Below, piece after piece: positions 44,720-58,338 of a stretch of 64,000 nucleotides of DNA (its first letter is position 1; each line of letters starts with the position of its first letter). The notes beneath the pieces are model-generated. The model made no database searches. It had not been told where the DNA came from and worked only from the letters and a program-made list of their open reading frames with translations. The DNA is taken from contig JAGPYM010000002.1 in NCBI GenBank assembly GCA_020736575.1, positions 992,001 to 1,056,000 on the forward strand. The letters are read 5' to 3'. Both the position numbers and the translations under genes were made by a program. The DNA comes from Thelonectria olida. Lineage: Eukaryota > Ascomycota > Sordariomycetes > Hypocreales > Nectriaceae.

Positions 44720-47700
44720 GATGGCGGCAACGACAGTCGAGTGCCGATGATTGGATGTAGATGGCGGAGGAGAAGGTTTAGAGCTGAGGAGATCGCGGTA
44801 TTTCACGGAGACGGATTCAGCGATTTTGGTGAGAGCGTTACAGATTCGGACGCAGGCGATGCAAGGACCTCGAGTACGGATTGTCAGGGTTCGGCCGAGG
44901 GGGTACGGAGTACGATTGTTATTGTTGATGGTGGAGGTTGAAAGTACAAATCGGAGGCGGTGCAGGTGCAGATGCAGATGCAGTGCAGAGAGGCAGAGAA
45001 GGGCTGCCTTAGTGTTGGATCTCGGGAAGAAGAGCTGGGAGAGGAGAGAGGTGGAAGCTGGTTCCGGAAGCTTTAAAGGGTCTAGCAAGGCACGAAGGGC
45101 TATGCAAGGAGGCAAGGGGTGGGTTGTTTGTTGTTGGAGGATGGAGGAATGCGTCTCAGACTCGTGGTGCTGATCAGACAGCCCGGACAATACGAATACA
45201 GCACAGCTGGAAGTCGAGAAGAGGGGCGCAACAACGAATGCTGGACAGGGCGGGACGGGAGATGGAGGGGCGGCCAAGTGAGATGAGCACCAGAGTCAGG
45301 TGGGAGGTGGGAGGGTTGCTGGCCAGGGTCCGTCCGTCAGCGGCGGGCACGGATGTTGATTGCGATGCGGAAGCGGAAGATATGTTGCTGGTGTTGGCGC
45401 AGTGGTGTTTCTGGGCCTGGCGGCTGGCCTTGCGCTTCGTAGCGTGATATAGCGTGAGGACGAGGATTTGGCTTTCGCTTTCGGGGGGGCGTGTGGTGGA
45501 AGGATTTAAATTAAAGATGTGATGTGTGATGTCGTCTGGTGCGGGGGAGATTCGGGAGGAGGGAGGGGGAGAAAGTAAAAAGGAAAAAGAAGAGGAGGGA
45601 GGGGAGGGAAGAGAAGACAAGACAAGGGAAAGTAGATATTGCGACGGGTTTGTTGACTTTGATTGTGTGTGGGCGCAAACAAGAAGAAAAAAGATTTGAG
45701 GCTGCTTTGGGCGTCAGTTGTGGATGCCCAGTTTTGAAACTTGCAGCAGGCTAATAAGACTACTTCGCACCTGCTCCGTAACACACCAGAGAAAAAACTC
45801 ACCCAGAGATGCCCAGCGAGGCAATCCATCAACGCCAGAGAGGCATCGGGGGCAGGGCAGGGCAGCAATTCAAGACTCCCTGGCCTATCACACGACGCAG
45901 GAAGTGCTGATTCTGGCGCTGCCGAAGCCCGTGGTGGGCTCCCATACGGCCATGTCTGGATCCATCGCTACGACGACGCCGCCGTCGCAGCCATACGTTG
46001 TAAATGATTGGGAAGGGAGGCAAAAGAGCCCCTCACTTGGGAACAGTTGGACAAAGACAACACACCCACCCCCCGGCAACCAAGCGCACAGGTCGAACAG
46101 GACAGGCATTGAGACCCTGACGCCCTGTTCGACGCATTCAAAACTCGTCTGAGGCGACGTCACCATTGGTTCGAACCACGGCAGGACATGGCTCAATGCT
46201 GCGGCAGTGGGGGCACATGGAACGGGGGACGCAAACGACGTCTGAGTTTCATGGGCTGATGGTGATGGACGAGCCTTTCTGTCTCATGGTTCCGAAGACG
46301 GCCCTGCATGCTGTGCGGCGTCGTCGTCGTCGTCGCAGAGAGAGGGTGGGTGTAGTAGCCGCCACAGGGTAAACAGCCAACAACAACAGCAACCATCTGC
46401 ATCTACATTATTATGCGCCTCCTCCCTTCCCCTCTAGATCACTTCTCCTTCAAAGCAATTCGTCATTCAACCTCGCCCAACACACGCGTCCAGTCGTGGT
46501 GCATATGTCATTGCTGAATGGCTGGTGATCCCCCTCTTCAATGGTGCCCAAGGGCCCTCCGGCCTACCCAACTACGCTGCAGTAGCACGATAACCACCAA
46601 GCAAGCACCGTCCCTCGCCCAATCGACGTTTGGACGTTCCCGTCCCACTCGACCAGGCTCGTGGCTCGGGCTCGACTGCAGGGCTAGCCTCTCAACAAGC
46701 TCGCAGTTGACGTGCGGGGCGATAAAGGCAGAAGGCACATGAAAAGGCACGAGAAGAAAAGAAAAATCTTGTCCCGGGATAAGGCCTGTTGCCGCATCTG
46801 TCAAAGACCCGATGGAGTCGTGGAGGACATGCATTTCTTGCAGAAGTCTAAACTGGAGAGAAAGTGGAAGTCAAATTCTCTCAGTGGGTTGGCCCTGAAG
46901 CGCCCCCTCCAGCCCGAATAGGCGCCGTGAGATCCTTTGATGCCATCCTTCATAATTCACAACCACCAGCGTCTGTAAGTGTGAACCAACCACAGCCCGT
47001 ATCAAGCACACTGACACACCTCGACCTTTGCACACTGAAACGCTCCTGCGAATGGCATCCACGCGTTTGACGCGCATTAACATCCCTTGGAACGGCAACT
47101 TATTCTCTGCCCTTGCATAGTCCAGCATCCCTGAAAACTTAATATCAGTTCCCTTACTATTGCAGTATCAAGAGAACCTTCGCATCTCTTGATCCATCGA
47201 TCGACTTATCGTGTCATAAGTAAAGGGAAGAAAAAGAAACAAGCGTCCGTAACCTCCCTCGCCAGCAAGCTCAGGCCCGCCCCACATCCACGATAACAAT
47301 CTTAACCGCTCGTCCACTTCCTCGTACGAAGTATTCACAGCTTGACAACGAGGCTGGCCTGATTCTCGCTTTCTTCAACTCATCATCAAATCCGCCCCCA
47401 TAACGCCGACCGGATTTGGCCTCGCATCTCAGCCGTCGAATGGGCGTTGTTACCAAGCGGTCTCGTGCCCGCCGTAGCGTAGCAGGGCGACCAGAGACAA
47501 ACGACTTATTTGCGCCGGGGGACGGGGGGTATGGAGTTGCAGTGGGTTTCCGGAAGCAGGGCGAGACTGGTTTCAGGGGCCATCCCTGAATCGGTGGGTG
47601 TCCCGGAGCGCTGATCTATCTGGCTGAGGAAACTTACGTACGTAGTAAGACGCTCTCGCCCTTGTGATGATACGAACTCAGACGAAGCTGAGGAATGCAA

Positions 47701-49440
47701 ATCGTAAGCCCCTCTGCGAAACAGGCGGGGGATGCTCGTGGAGAGACCGGGGGATGGGACAAGCAAAACAAAGACGGCCGGAGGTTTGCTGCATGCCATT
47801 TGCTGTTTTGCCGGCATATTCGGATGCCATGCATATTCTCACTCTCGTCCAGATACCTGATTAATTCCCGTATCCGCATCCCCGCGTTGACACGCTCGTC
47901 AACAACACGGCAACAGTTTACCAACACGCCCATCAGAATAACTCCCGACTACGAATACAACCAATGTCCTCCCTCAAACCGCGGGACCCTGTGCATATCT
48001 TACGAAGGGGACGTCTGTCTCGAACACAGCCACATTTCTCGACTAGATTGGTCTTGGTCTCAGAAACTGGTCTCCCGTGGGCGGCTGGCGTGGGCTAGCT
48101 GGCCAGAGCTTGGGGAAGAGCTACTATTCTTGTACTTATGCAGGTCCCTAAAGGTGGTCAAATCCGGATTTCGGAGGGCCGCCGGCGTTAAAAATAAGAT
48201 ACATAAAAATGGAAGACGACGACGACGACGAAGAGGAAGATCAAGGGAAGGGCAACTGGTAGCAACAGCGGGTGTAAGCTGGAATATACTGTACAGCCCC
48301 CGCTAGCTCACGCCTCATGATGATGATGATGATGATGATGATGTGTGCTCCTCAAACGCCATCAAATCCAGGAACTGACCTCCTCTCAGGGGGAACAGCT
48401 ACGCACACCCGCAGCACGTGGCACCCTGAACTCAAGGCCCAAGGGGACCAAGGGGTGAGATCTCCCGGGGCGAACGGCCGATGAAGTTCGACCACGATGG
48501 TTCATGTGAGATTGTGAGGCAATAGAATTTTTGTTGCCCATCATCTCGGTGCTAAGTGAGCATTTATTGGATGCCCCTCGCGAAGACCCCTCCCTGGGCA
48601 GGGCATGAATGGTCACGCTGCGCTCGCATTGATGGATTGATGGCGGGAGAAGCTGCCAAGATGCTTCGGTGCGTAGAGAAGCTTCCTAAACGGGTAAATG
48701 GCGTTTTGGGCTCATTTCCACCGACATCATATTGTCATGCCCGCAGCGCTTACGAGAGAGACTGAGAGTGAGGCCTTCCGTGCGTGTGAGCTGGCAATGC
48801 ATAAGCTTCATGACTTGGTCTTCTTGTGTTATTTCCTTTTCCCCGTCTGCATAATTGCTTCTTATCGCCCGACTGTCTCTGCCGTGTGCCATTGGCGACT
48901 GTTCAGCTGGCTGATCTCGGTTTGCTCACGGACAAACGTTCTCAAGATATCGATGTTCGTGATCCCTGCCTTTTTCACGAAAATGCCATCAAGCCGTTGG
49001 ACTTTTGGCGTGTTCAGCTTTCATTTGAGGGACCACGATGGTGGCTGAGTACATACACGAACTAGAATCAGAGGTATCCTCCGTGCAAACTGAGGTGGAG
49101 CAGTACATTGAATGCGTGTCAACCTTGTACCATCATCTCATCAGGTGGGGAGAAGGGGGAATCCGTTAGTCCTCCACCAAACTGGTCGATTGTCCGGCGT
49201 GTGGGCCAGTGGAGGAGGTCGTTACCGGTACGAAGCTCTCCAGGCTGAGGAGCGAGGTTGGGAAGCTTCCATTTGCAGTGAGCTTTCTGTTGAGCTCCTG
49301 TGATGAAAGCTCTGTGCTTTTTTGTTTTGTCGGTGTAGCGGGATGCAATAAGCAGCTCGGAGTCTCAATGGAACCTCAGGAAGAAATTTGCCCTGATAAC
49401 ACGGTCGCTTATTGCTAAATCTAAGGAAGGAACATCTAGT
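44720..49440. other. Gene-poor spacer, LYAR-type upstream region to BEM46 leader
   Basis: About 4.7 kb. The 44720-45870 part is C/T-rich on the minus strand, as expected of the upstream gene's leader; open frames there (44549-45277 and 45174-45620, minus) are composition artefacts. The rest holds trinucleotide repeats (CGT near 46319-46335, GAC near 48214-48231, ATG at 48317-48343) and no supported gene. Confidence 0.5.
48317..48343. repeat. (ATG)9 microsatellite
   Basis: Nine uninterrupted ATG units in an intergenic region. Confidence 0.95.
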
Positions 49441-50442
49441 AAAACTATCTTGCCTCCCTCGTTTTCATTCTCATCCCTCTCTCTCCCTCCCTCCCTCCTC
49501 CCCGTGATCAACACCACCAGCGACCGCTTAGCCCACCATTCACCGTCTGTCGCCGCTTTCTGCTACTGCTCCTGCAAGGGACCATCACTGCTCCTTGCTC
49601 GTCTCCGCACCATCGTCCCATCCCATCCCCATCTCACACGCTTGCTTCTCCAGCCGACCGACTCCGTAATCAAGCCCGCAAACAGCACAAGCAGAAGCAG
49701 CAGCAACAGCAAAGCTCAACAAGCACGGCTCCGGCTCAGCCTCGGCTCTCCCGACCCTCCACCGCCGCCTCCAACCCTTCGTCCCCTTCAAACCCGTGCC
49801 CCTTCGTCCTGCATGATGCTCCCGTAAAAGGGATCGCTCCCGAGACAATCAGCAGGGTCCTTCCAACAACGAGCTTGTCCTCCGCGTCCCAGAGGCGTCC
49901 TACTGTACGGTCCTGCTCTCGCTTTTGACGGTTGCGTCCGGGAACTATCGATTTTGAATTTCGACTCTTTCCGTGCTCCACTCGCCGCCGTTTTCGAAGC
50001 TCCGTCCTCTTCTGTCTTCATTAACTTTTCGATACTTCAGTTTGGACTCCGCCATAATACATCGCACGTCTTTGCTGTCAGCTGCCTGAATATCTGAGGC
50101 TGCTCCTCAGGCTGTGTCAAGGCTTTGTCTATCCACTCGCTTGACCTAACACGACATCCGATACAACTCTCCCGCATCACTCCCGGTCCCGTTGGCTTGG
50201 TTCATACCGTTCGAATAACTGCTGCTGCACTTCTTCCCGCTGCTACCACCCGCTGTTGATTGCCATTACTACTGCTGGGCTGGTTCCGGCTTGTCTCTTT
50301 GTGACCCCATCTCCCTGGCTCCATCCTTTGTTTCCTCTCCGTTGGGCCAGTTTGGCCGTGGTTGGGTCACCGCATTTTGGTCCTCGCCTACCATACCCCA
50401 GCCTTTACATACTAGATGCCCAGCAAACCCCATCGGTCAACC
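49441..50442 (+). promoter_or_regulatory. Pyrimidine-rich BEM46 leader/promoter region
   Basis: C/T-rich tracts (CTCTCTCCCTCCCTCC near 49478-49500) and many CCACC/CCGCC elements resemble the HapC leader. Transcription probably starts within it. An ATG at 50416 is in frame with the main start. Confidence 0.4.
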
Positions 50443-51848
50443 ATGTCTGCTACTAACCCTTCCACTCCGCCTCCAACAACGAGCTACTTAGAGCAGACAG
50501 CCTCGCTCCTAAGCTCTGTCGCCAGCTACATGCGTCTGCCTGCAATTGCTTCTACGGTACGTCGCTGTCGTTACCACATGTCGAGTTACAACATTTGCAG
50601 GCACCAGCACACACAGCCGATGCATAAGGTCCCCTTCCAAATCCACAGAGATGCAGCCAGGTCTCAGTCTTTACTTTCGCTTCCGACAAGCTAACCGAGC
50701 AATGTGTTCACAGGGCATCGCCGCCATCCTCACGTCTCTTCTTTACTTCAAGCAAAAGTACGTCTTCTGCCCATCAACGCCATCAGGCTTGCTACGCGAC
50801 GCCTCGTGTGACCCGCTGCATTTCCCCGCTAACACTTGCATTAGGGCATTGATTTATCCGAGCCACATTCCCGCAAACTCTCGTAACGACGTTCCAAAAC
50901 CCTCCGACTTTGGCATCAAAGATTTCGAAGAGCTGGTCATTCCTACCGACGATGGCGAGAAGCTCTCGGCATACTATATCCGCGGTCCCCGTGGGGGCAA
51001 GAACTCCGGCGTCACCTTCTTGATGTTCCATGGAAATGCGGGAAATATCGGCCATCGATTACCCATCGCCCGCATGCTTGTCAACTTCATCGGCTGCAAT
51101 GTCTTCATGCTCGAATATAGAGGCTACGGTGCCTCCACCGGCGAGCCGGACGAGTCAGGCCTGAACATGGATGCCCAGACCGGGCTTGACTATCTCCGTC
51201 AACGAGCAGAGACACGAGATCACAAGCTCATCGTTTACGGCCAGAGTTTGGGTGGTGCTGTTAGTGTCAAGTTGGTGGCCAAAAACCAGGAACGCGGAGA
51301 CATTGCAGGCCTGATCCTGGAGAACACCTTCCTCTCCATGCGGAAGCTCATCCCATCTGTTGTGCCTCCGGCCAAATACCTGACCCTGCTATGCCACCAG
51401 GTGTGGCCCAGTGACTCTATCCTGCCAAACATCACCAAGGTCCCAATACTTTTCCTGAGTGGCTTGCAGGATGAGATTGTACCGTAAGTTTTCTCCCTAG
51501 CTCCCGTTCTCCTCCCCGTCCTTGATCTTGTGATGATTAAATTTGCATCACCCACAAAATATGAACCTTTTTTAAAGGTCTGGATTTGAAAGCGAATATC
51601 CCCTGATGATCAACAAATATGCATTCTTCTTGTTTCAGCTCTACATGCCGAGAACCAGACTAATGACCTCCAGGCCACGACATATGCGCCAACTCTTCGA
51701 GATATCCACTGCACCCATTAAACGTTGGAAGCCCCTCCCGGGAGGTGACCATAACTCGAGTGTCCTCGAGGAGGGTTACTTTGAGGCCGTTGCCGACTTC
51801 GTTGCTGAGGTGACAAGCGAGAAACCACGAGAGCAGACTCGGTTATAG
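50443..51848 (+). CDS. BEM46 / ABHD13-like alpha/beta hydrolase
   Basis: Four exons: 50443-50556, 50714-50757, 50845-51483 and 51674-51848, for 323 residues. An in-frame ATG at 50416 would add nine; the later one has the better context (AACCATGTC). An N-terminal hydrophobic segment (GIAAILTSLLYFKQK) anchors the protein. The hydrolase core has the oxyanion motif FHGNAGN, the elbow GQSLGG (Ser about 187), Asp in GLQDEIVP (about 262) and His in GGDHNSS (about 292), a complete triad. The typical ALIYPS and YRGYGASTGEP motifs are present. BEM46 of Neurospora and fission yeast lies at the ER/plasma membrane and affects polarity and ascospore germination; its substrate is unknown. The last intron (51484-51673, 190 nt) splits the PP pair of IVPP. 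Confidence 0.92.
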
Positions 51849-52512
51849 AGGATGTGGTGTAGAATCCACAACCCAACATAGACTTCCTCCGGCCCGACGA
51901 TTTAATGATACCCGCGCTTCCCCCATAATGCCCTTTATCACCCCACCTATTATTTTGCATATATACAGCCAGGAAGGGTATAGAAACAATACGTACCTAG
52001 GACATAAAATGATGAGATTATGATGATTTCAACCGCTATCGGTGTGTCTGGTTGTCTCGGGCTTTGTGGGGTGCTTTTTTCCCATGTGATGCTCGCCGCT
52101 ATCGCGAGGTGTGTCCTCGTGATGTCTGATTCGTGTTTGAGTGACATTCTGTCTCAGAAGACAACCACCTTAACTGGTATCTTGAGTCCAGTTGGTGTTG
52201 GCACTACTGTTAGTCGTTCATGCGTAAATTTACTATCGGTAAACTAAGGAAAACCAGTGTGGCGTCTTGCTCCGGACATTACGAGGACGGGACGGCACTT
52301 GCGGAACATGCTTAATGTTACATCCGATGTCATATCGTTGCAGACAGCAAAGGGAGAGTTGCGCTTAATCCTGTCATTTCCCATATCCTAAGTTTGTCTA
52401 TGCTTGCTTAAGTATCCCACGCATGTTACATCAAAGAGCGCTGAATCTAGTAAACATAAGGGTCTAGCCAATATGTGTCTCACTGCACATGATTCTATCA
52501 TCGAGAGTTCTT
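51849..52512. other. Convergent intergenic spacer, BEM46 / NF-X1
   Basis: 664 bases with both 3' UTRs. Nothing else is supported. Confidence 0.5.
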
Positions 52513-55500
52513 CTAGCACTCGACGTCTCCGTTCAGAGCTGACCACACTTTGCCCGCTTCGGGCTGCGGCTTCTTCTTCTTCAGGCCGACGAACCGACGG
52601 CCAGGTGCCTTGGAAGCCTCCTCCTCGGCGGCGGGAGCGGGTTTCCACGAGGCAGCGCGGCCGGCAACAGCACTCCAGCCGCCTGCGCCGGCACGTCGGA
52701 GGATTTCACGCCGAGTGACAGCACCGCTAGAGTCTGCGTGGCAAAGCAGAATGCCCTCGGCGAGCTTCTCACGACGGAGAGTCTGCTCGAGGCGCGGCTT
52801 GAGGGCGGTCAGGCTTGTTTCGACAGACGACGAGGTCAGAAAGGCGGCGTATTGAGCCGTCGCTTTGATGAGCGCCTCGTCGTTGGGCTCGATGTGAGTG
52901 ACAAAGTCGACCTTAAATTGGAAGGACGGAAGTGTCGCGAGGTCCGCGTCGAGAGCGACCAAGATTTCGTCAGCGGTGATACCGAACCTAGGAGCTGTGA
53001 GAACGAAGCCGTTAAAGGGCTCCATCCCAGGCGCTGGAGGGCTCGGGGGTCGAAGGGCAGCTTCGGCAGCGGCTTGGGCAGCCTGCGCAGCCCTGATCTT
53101 CACAGACTGAGCGAGCGTCTTGGACGGAGCCGAGACAAAGCGGTCTGACTTCCAGACGACAACAGAGCGGTGGGCATCAAAGTCCTCGCTCTTACTTTCC
53201 AGCCCAAAGTCATCTGCGAGCAGGTGCAGGAACTGTCGAGATTGGTTACGCATCGGCTCGTATCGCAGCCGCACCTCATCAGGGTTGGCAGCGAATACAC
53301 GGAACTGGCTCTCCTGGCGGTCAGCCCAGGCGGTCAGCTCTTTGTAAAGCTTCAGCGTGTTGTCCGAGTAGGGGACGTGGTCATTTGTGTGTGCTGCCGG
53401 GTCAATGTTGAGAGCAGCGGCGAGACGGCGATTACGGTCGAGACGCTCGCACTCTTCATCACATTTGAGCTCAGGGCGAAGGGGTTCCGAGTTCTGCAAG
53501 CTGGCGAGACACTTGAACTCCTTTTTGTGGTTGCCGCAGGGACAGACCACAAACATCTTTACTTGGCATGCAGTTGATTCGTTGCAGGCTAGAGAAGTAA
53601 TCAGTATCATTCAGCTATTGAAAGGGGTGAGAGTGAACTTACGGGTTTGGCCATGGCAGGGGTTCTGGCAAGCATGATTGCAGAAGAGCTTGGTCTTTCC
53701 ACAGACCTGCTCACACCTGTTCTGAGCATCACCACACTCGCCAGGTTGATGACAGAGCTTTTTGCATTCGTGGAGTCTTGAGGAAGGTCAATGTCTTTCT
53801 CTTGCAACGAATAGAGTATTACTTACCCGCAACGAAGTTTCTTTCCACACGTCTCACCACAACGAGCCAGTTGAAGATGGCAAGGCTTGTTTGGAACAGT
53901 GTTCTTGCCACAAGCACAAACCTTCTCGGTCAGATAAGGACATGGAGGGCAATCGACATCGTCAGGATGACATTGGTGGTCGACAAGAGGATGTCCACAC
54001 ACCGGTGGTCGTCTGCACTTGGATGTGCAATTAGGCTGCCGAGTTCCACAGGGCTGAGGAGGCTGCAGAACAGTCTGACCGCAGCCACATCTGATTTCGT
54101 CCCATACTGCCTCGGGACAAGTAGAACAAGCTCCACGGTGGCAGAGCTTCTCACAGAAATGACTTCCACACTTCAAAGGTCGGCCACATATCTGAAGACA
54201 GATGTGCTCGGCTTCGACTGGGATGCCATCAACGCCTAAGCGTTGCTTCTTCTGCTGAGCAATTCGCTGCTGCGCCTTCTTCTCGCCGGGGCAGCAGTGT
54301 TCGCCGCATCGATGGCGTCCGCAGTTCCGAGTGGCCTGGCAAACCTTGAAACATAGCGGCTTCTCGATGTCTCCTTGGTGGCATACGGTTTGGGTAGTGA
54401 CCCTTCCGCACCGGCAGTCAATATCCATAGTCTCGCCACATGGGCTACAATCGCCAATGTGGCAGAGGGAGGTACACAGGTGACCGCATGCAAGCAGCTT
54501 CTCGCACGCCTTGTCACAGTGCGGTATTTTGTCCTCGCAAGACTCTCGTGGGTGGTCCACAAGTTCTTCTAGTAGAGTCTTCCCACAAGGACAATGTGTC
54601 ACCACATCCGGAGCCAAGGGGCAGTGGGTAGGGAGCTCATCTTGGGCATGACAGGTCGTTTCACACTTGTGAATACCGCAGTCGTAGGCTCTGTCGCATT
54701 TCCTTCCACAGCTAAATGAGCCTGTAAACCAAGAGTCGTTGGTTGGTTCGTAGGAGTCGCATGCATCGTCCTGGAAAGAGCACTTGATTTCCTTCTCAAC
54801 CTTTCCACAGTAGCACTTGGCGTTGACTATAACCGGGCAGTCTCCGCAAAGCCCTGCATGACATGGTTGATCGCAGACATGCTCTCCACATGATAGGATA
54901 TCTCCGCAGGGTTCATGGCAGCTCCAGCCATTGTGGTAGTCAGTTTCCCTGCAAGGTTTTCGGTTTGTATTCTTCCCGCAGTAACAAGGCTCGGGCGGAC
55001 TTAAAACCGCACAGGGAGGGCAAGGACCGGCATGACATTGAAGGGGGCAGGGATGAGGGCAAGTAGATCTAGGCTTTGAACAAGTCTGTCCACAAGAATG
55101 AGGTGGTAGAAACGTGCTGGTCTGGCTTGGGCTGGTCTCCTTTCCGCACCAGCAATGGTAAGAGCTGGGCCCCTCGGACAATTGAGAGTTGCAACCGGGA
55201 CAACGCCAAACAGCCTCGCCTGTGGTATTGTCGATTTTCATGGAAGTGTCGTACCATTCCTGGGCGCAGTTCAGGTGAACGACGCCCCAGCAGGTTGTGC
55301 ATGACCAAACCTGACATTCTCGGGTGACTTCTTCGGTACAAACTCGACATTCGTAGTTGAAGTTGCTGATGTCTTCCTGAATTCTCTGCCAGAGTTCCGA
55401 AGCAGTAGACTTGGGCAGATCAGGTCTGGGCTTCTTAGTCTTACGACGATTTCTCGTCCTTGAAGATTTCTGCCCTTGCGGTTGAGAAGGCTGAGATTGA

Positions 55501-56033
55501 GAACTGGACCACAGGTTAGCACAAGTTTACATATCCAGTTGATTGGGGTTGGTGTTGGAACAATACCTTCTCGGCACAATGGCTTGGCCAGGGACAAACT
55601 CGGCGGCATCAGCACTTAATGATGGCGCTGCCTCCGTGTCCGCTTGGCTGGCATCGTCGGCTTCGGTGGTTAAACGTCCACCGAACTGTCTTTGAGATCC
55701 CATGCGGAACGAGCCTCGGGTTTGAGGTTCAGAGCCACCACGCCCACTGCCGCCCCGACCGCCCCGACCGCCTCTTCTGTTCCGCCTGCCTCTTGAGGCG
55801 CCTGAGTTTCCAGTGTTAGATGATTCATCTGGTTGATTTGATGGCTGTGGTTGTGCAGCAGAGCTGGACTCGGACGTGGCGTTTCTGCCTCCGCGGGAGG
55901 CATTGTTTCCGGGACCATCTCCACGGCCACGTCCTCTTCCACCACGGTTCCTCCGTCGACCTCCTCGGTCGGATCCTTGAGATGCTCCTTGGGCCTGAGC
56001 AGAAGCCTGAGACGCCTCTTCTCCTGCAGGCAT
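52513..56033 (-). CDS. NF-X1 type zinc-finger protein (FAP1/shuttle craft family)
   Basis: Four minus-strand exons: 55567-56033, 53827-55503, 53643-53776 and 52513-53588; 1117 residues. The N-terminus is rich in Arg/Gly (RGG boxes, GGRGRGRG). A RING-like C4HC3 finger follows (about 208-260: CRVCTEEV, CTTCWGVVHLNC, CPGC). Then come eight or more NF-X1 repeats (C-x-H-xC patterns such as CGQTCSKPRSTCPHPC and CGEHVCDQPCHAGLC), spread over exons 2-4. The C-terminus has an R3H-like domain (about 840-920) and a Lys/Ala-rich tail. Human NFX1 is a DNA-binding repressor and RING E3 ligase; yeast Fap1 binds FKBP12 and counters rapamycin. The role here is inferred from these. The exon joins restore Arg-Ser, Gly and Pro codons within the repeats. 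Confidence 0.93.
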
Positions 56034-58285
56034 GGTGGCAAGGCTTGATGGCGGGGTTTCCGTGATGATGATAAAATGGTGAGTGAGTGTGCGCTTTGAT
56101 AAATACAGCGTCTTCGTAAGCAAAGAAATGGAGCAATGCGATGAGATAGAAAAGGGCAAGGGCTCCAGGCGAACTGTAAGAGGCCAAGGGAGGGAGGAGG
56201 AGAACGATGCAAAGCGGTTGACGTGAAAGAAACGAAGAGGGCGTCGAGCTTCTTTTGATATCACAGTCGCAAGGGCGGAATAAAATGCCTAGAAAATGAC
56301 GGGCAGAGAGGCGTTCGCTTAGTGGAGCCATCGGCAGTGGTGGCAAGTGGATGGCCGGAGGGCTGCCTTCCTTTCCGGCGCAGAAAGTGGCAGTACCTTT
56401 GTACACTGTGCTGCCATTGGGGATGACAAACAGACTCAGAATGACTCACCTCGATCTGCCACCCCTTTTAGTGAGTGGCCAGCCCACCTCGCTCATGTTG
56501 CCGTGCATATTTCGCGAGAAAACAAATGACTCGAAGAGTCATAAGAGTGATTAAATTCTGCAGGTTCCCATTTCAGTCAAGCACGAGGCAGAAGCAGCCC
56601 CTGCCTTTCGAGTGCGACTCACACTGGTGGCTGAGGATGTGTCTTGCATTTCTATCTCACACTGTACATGAACCGTCGACTGAAAAATGCTATAATAAGA
56701 CACCCAAGGATAGGAAGTCGCGATACAAATCCTATATAAACTTGACGCCAGCTGGGAGAACTAAGCCAGGGCGCGAGGAGAAAGTAAAGAATGTGCATGC
56801 CCGGGCAGGCAGACCGGGCCGGGGGTATCGTTATCATTTTAAAGAGTATTGCTTCGAGCATGCAAGAAAGTAAGGCAATTCTAGTACCATGCAGCAACCA
56901 GCAAGAGCTCGTTGGGTCAGGATGTGAGAAATTATGACCAAACGAGGTTGAATGCCATACGAGCATCCAAGTGTCATTTGATTTCATAATGAACACCTTT
57001 TCTATCCCTATGCACACTGAGTGGTAATTAACAGTTACCAGCAGTAAGTTATTGCGCACCTACGCATATGCACCTAACTACCTCATGGGACTGTTTTACT
57101 CTTCCTCATGAAACCTTTTTCTTAGCTATTTTCTCCCCTCTTTTAAACTCAAAGGCTTGCACTATTCTTTTGCCCAAACCTCTCACTCTCATCCCTCAAG
57201 CCTAATACCACTTTCTACTCCAATCTTTCACTTCATCGCTAGCAACCCAAGTTATTAAACAGATCCAGAGTAAGTCAGTCAGTTTGACCACATATGCATG
57301 CATTGATTTCTTACGTACCGTGCTCTCATTGCCAGAGAAGCTGACAGAGAAAGGCGCCGTGGCTGAAGACACGAATGTGTTATTTAACAACATTATCGCA
57401 GGGATGGAAGCTCTTACAGAGAGCCTTAAAAACGATACTCCATCTATAAATACCTTCACACATTTATGGGCGATATTTTATGGTTGATTTCGGTTTCGTT
57501 AAACCGCAGTTAACCTTGGGGACTTTATCGCAAGACTCCAGTATGAAGGGCGTTACTATTAAAGATCCTAATATTAGCGACGACAACGAAGACGACGATG
57601 CTATAATAGGCAAAGAATCTAACGGTTCAGAGGACGAGATGGAAATGTACTGCAATGATAGCGAGATTGTGGAGTTTCTTATAAGACTACATATAATAGT
57701 ATTGCAAGTTCTATATGTATGGACAAGACCGACTTTCCTATACCCAGCATACTATGAATCCTCTGTAGCTTGCCAAACATAGGGAAAACAAAACCCTTTA
57801 TTAGTGCCCTTACCCTCAACCGGATTAAGTAAAGCAGGCGGATGCTAATAAGACATGCCGACCTTTACTAATTATCACACTGGTGAATTCGATTTTCCAA
57901 ACCTATAAAGAGGCACGAGATCACTTCCGGACGCAGTTCCTATTGCATCACACGCCCTTCCCGACTTCGACCCTAAAGTTGCCGAAAAAAAAAACGCCCT
58001 CTCCAACAAGGCTCGGCGATGGGAATGCTACCTACCAGCTCACCGTCCACTGGATGTGCTGGGGGCACGACACGGCGCAGGAACCGAAAGAAAAACAGGA
58101 CTGGCATAGAGCGGTCAATGAGGCCGTCATCACCAAATCAACAAAAGGCGTCGGAGATCACAAATACGCCAAACGGGGAAATTTGTGGGCAAAACTGACC
58201 TTTATAAATTTAGTATATAGGTTTCTGGCTTTTTCAGTATGTATATTAGCACTAAGGGCATAGAAGTGTAGATGCTCGATAACTC

Positions 58286-58338
58286 ACTGCTAATAATTGC
58301 TAGGAACTGCTAGTAACTTCTAGCTACTGCTAGATATC
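58286..58338. repeat. Degenerate CTGCTAG-type short tandem repeat
   Basis: ACTGCTAATAATTGCTAGG, AACTGCTAGTAACTTCTAG and CTACTGCTAGATATC follow each other; each carries a (C)TGCTAR core spaced about 15-18 bases apart. The elements are partly self-complementary at CTAG. Confidence 0.6.

Noticed and set aside
44549..45277. 242-codon minus-strand frame upstream of the LYAR-type gene
   Set aside because: It runs through the leader into exon 1 and intron 1 of that gene, in a C/T-rich tract.
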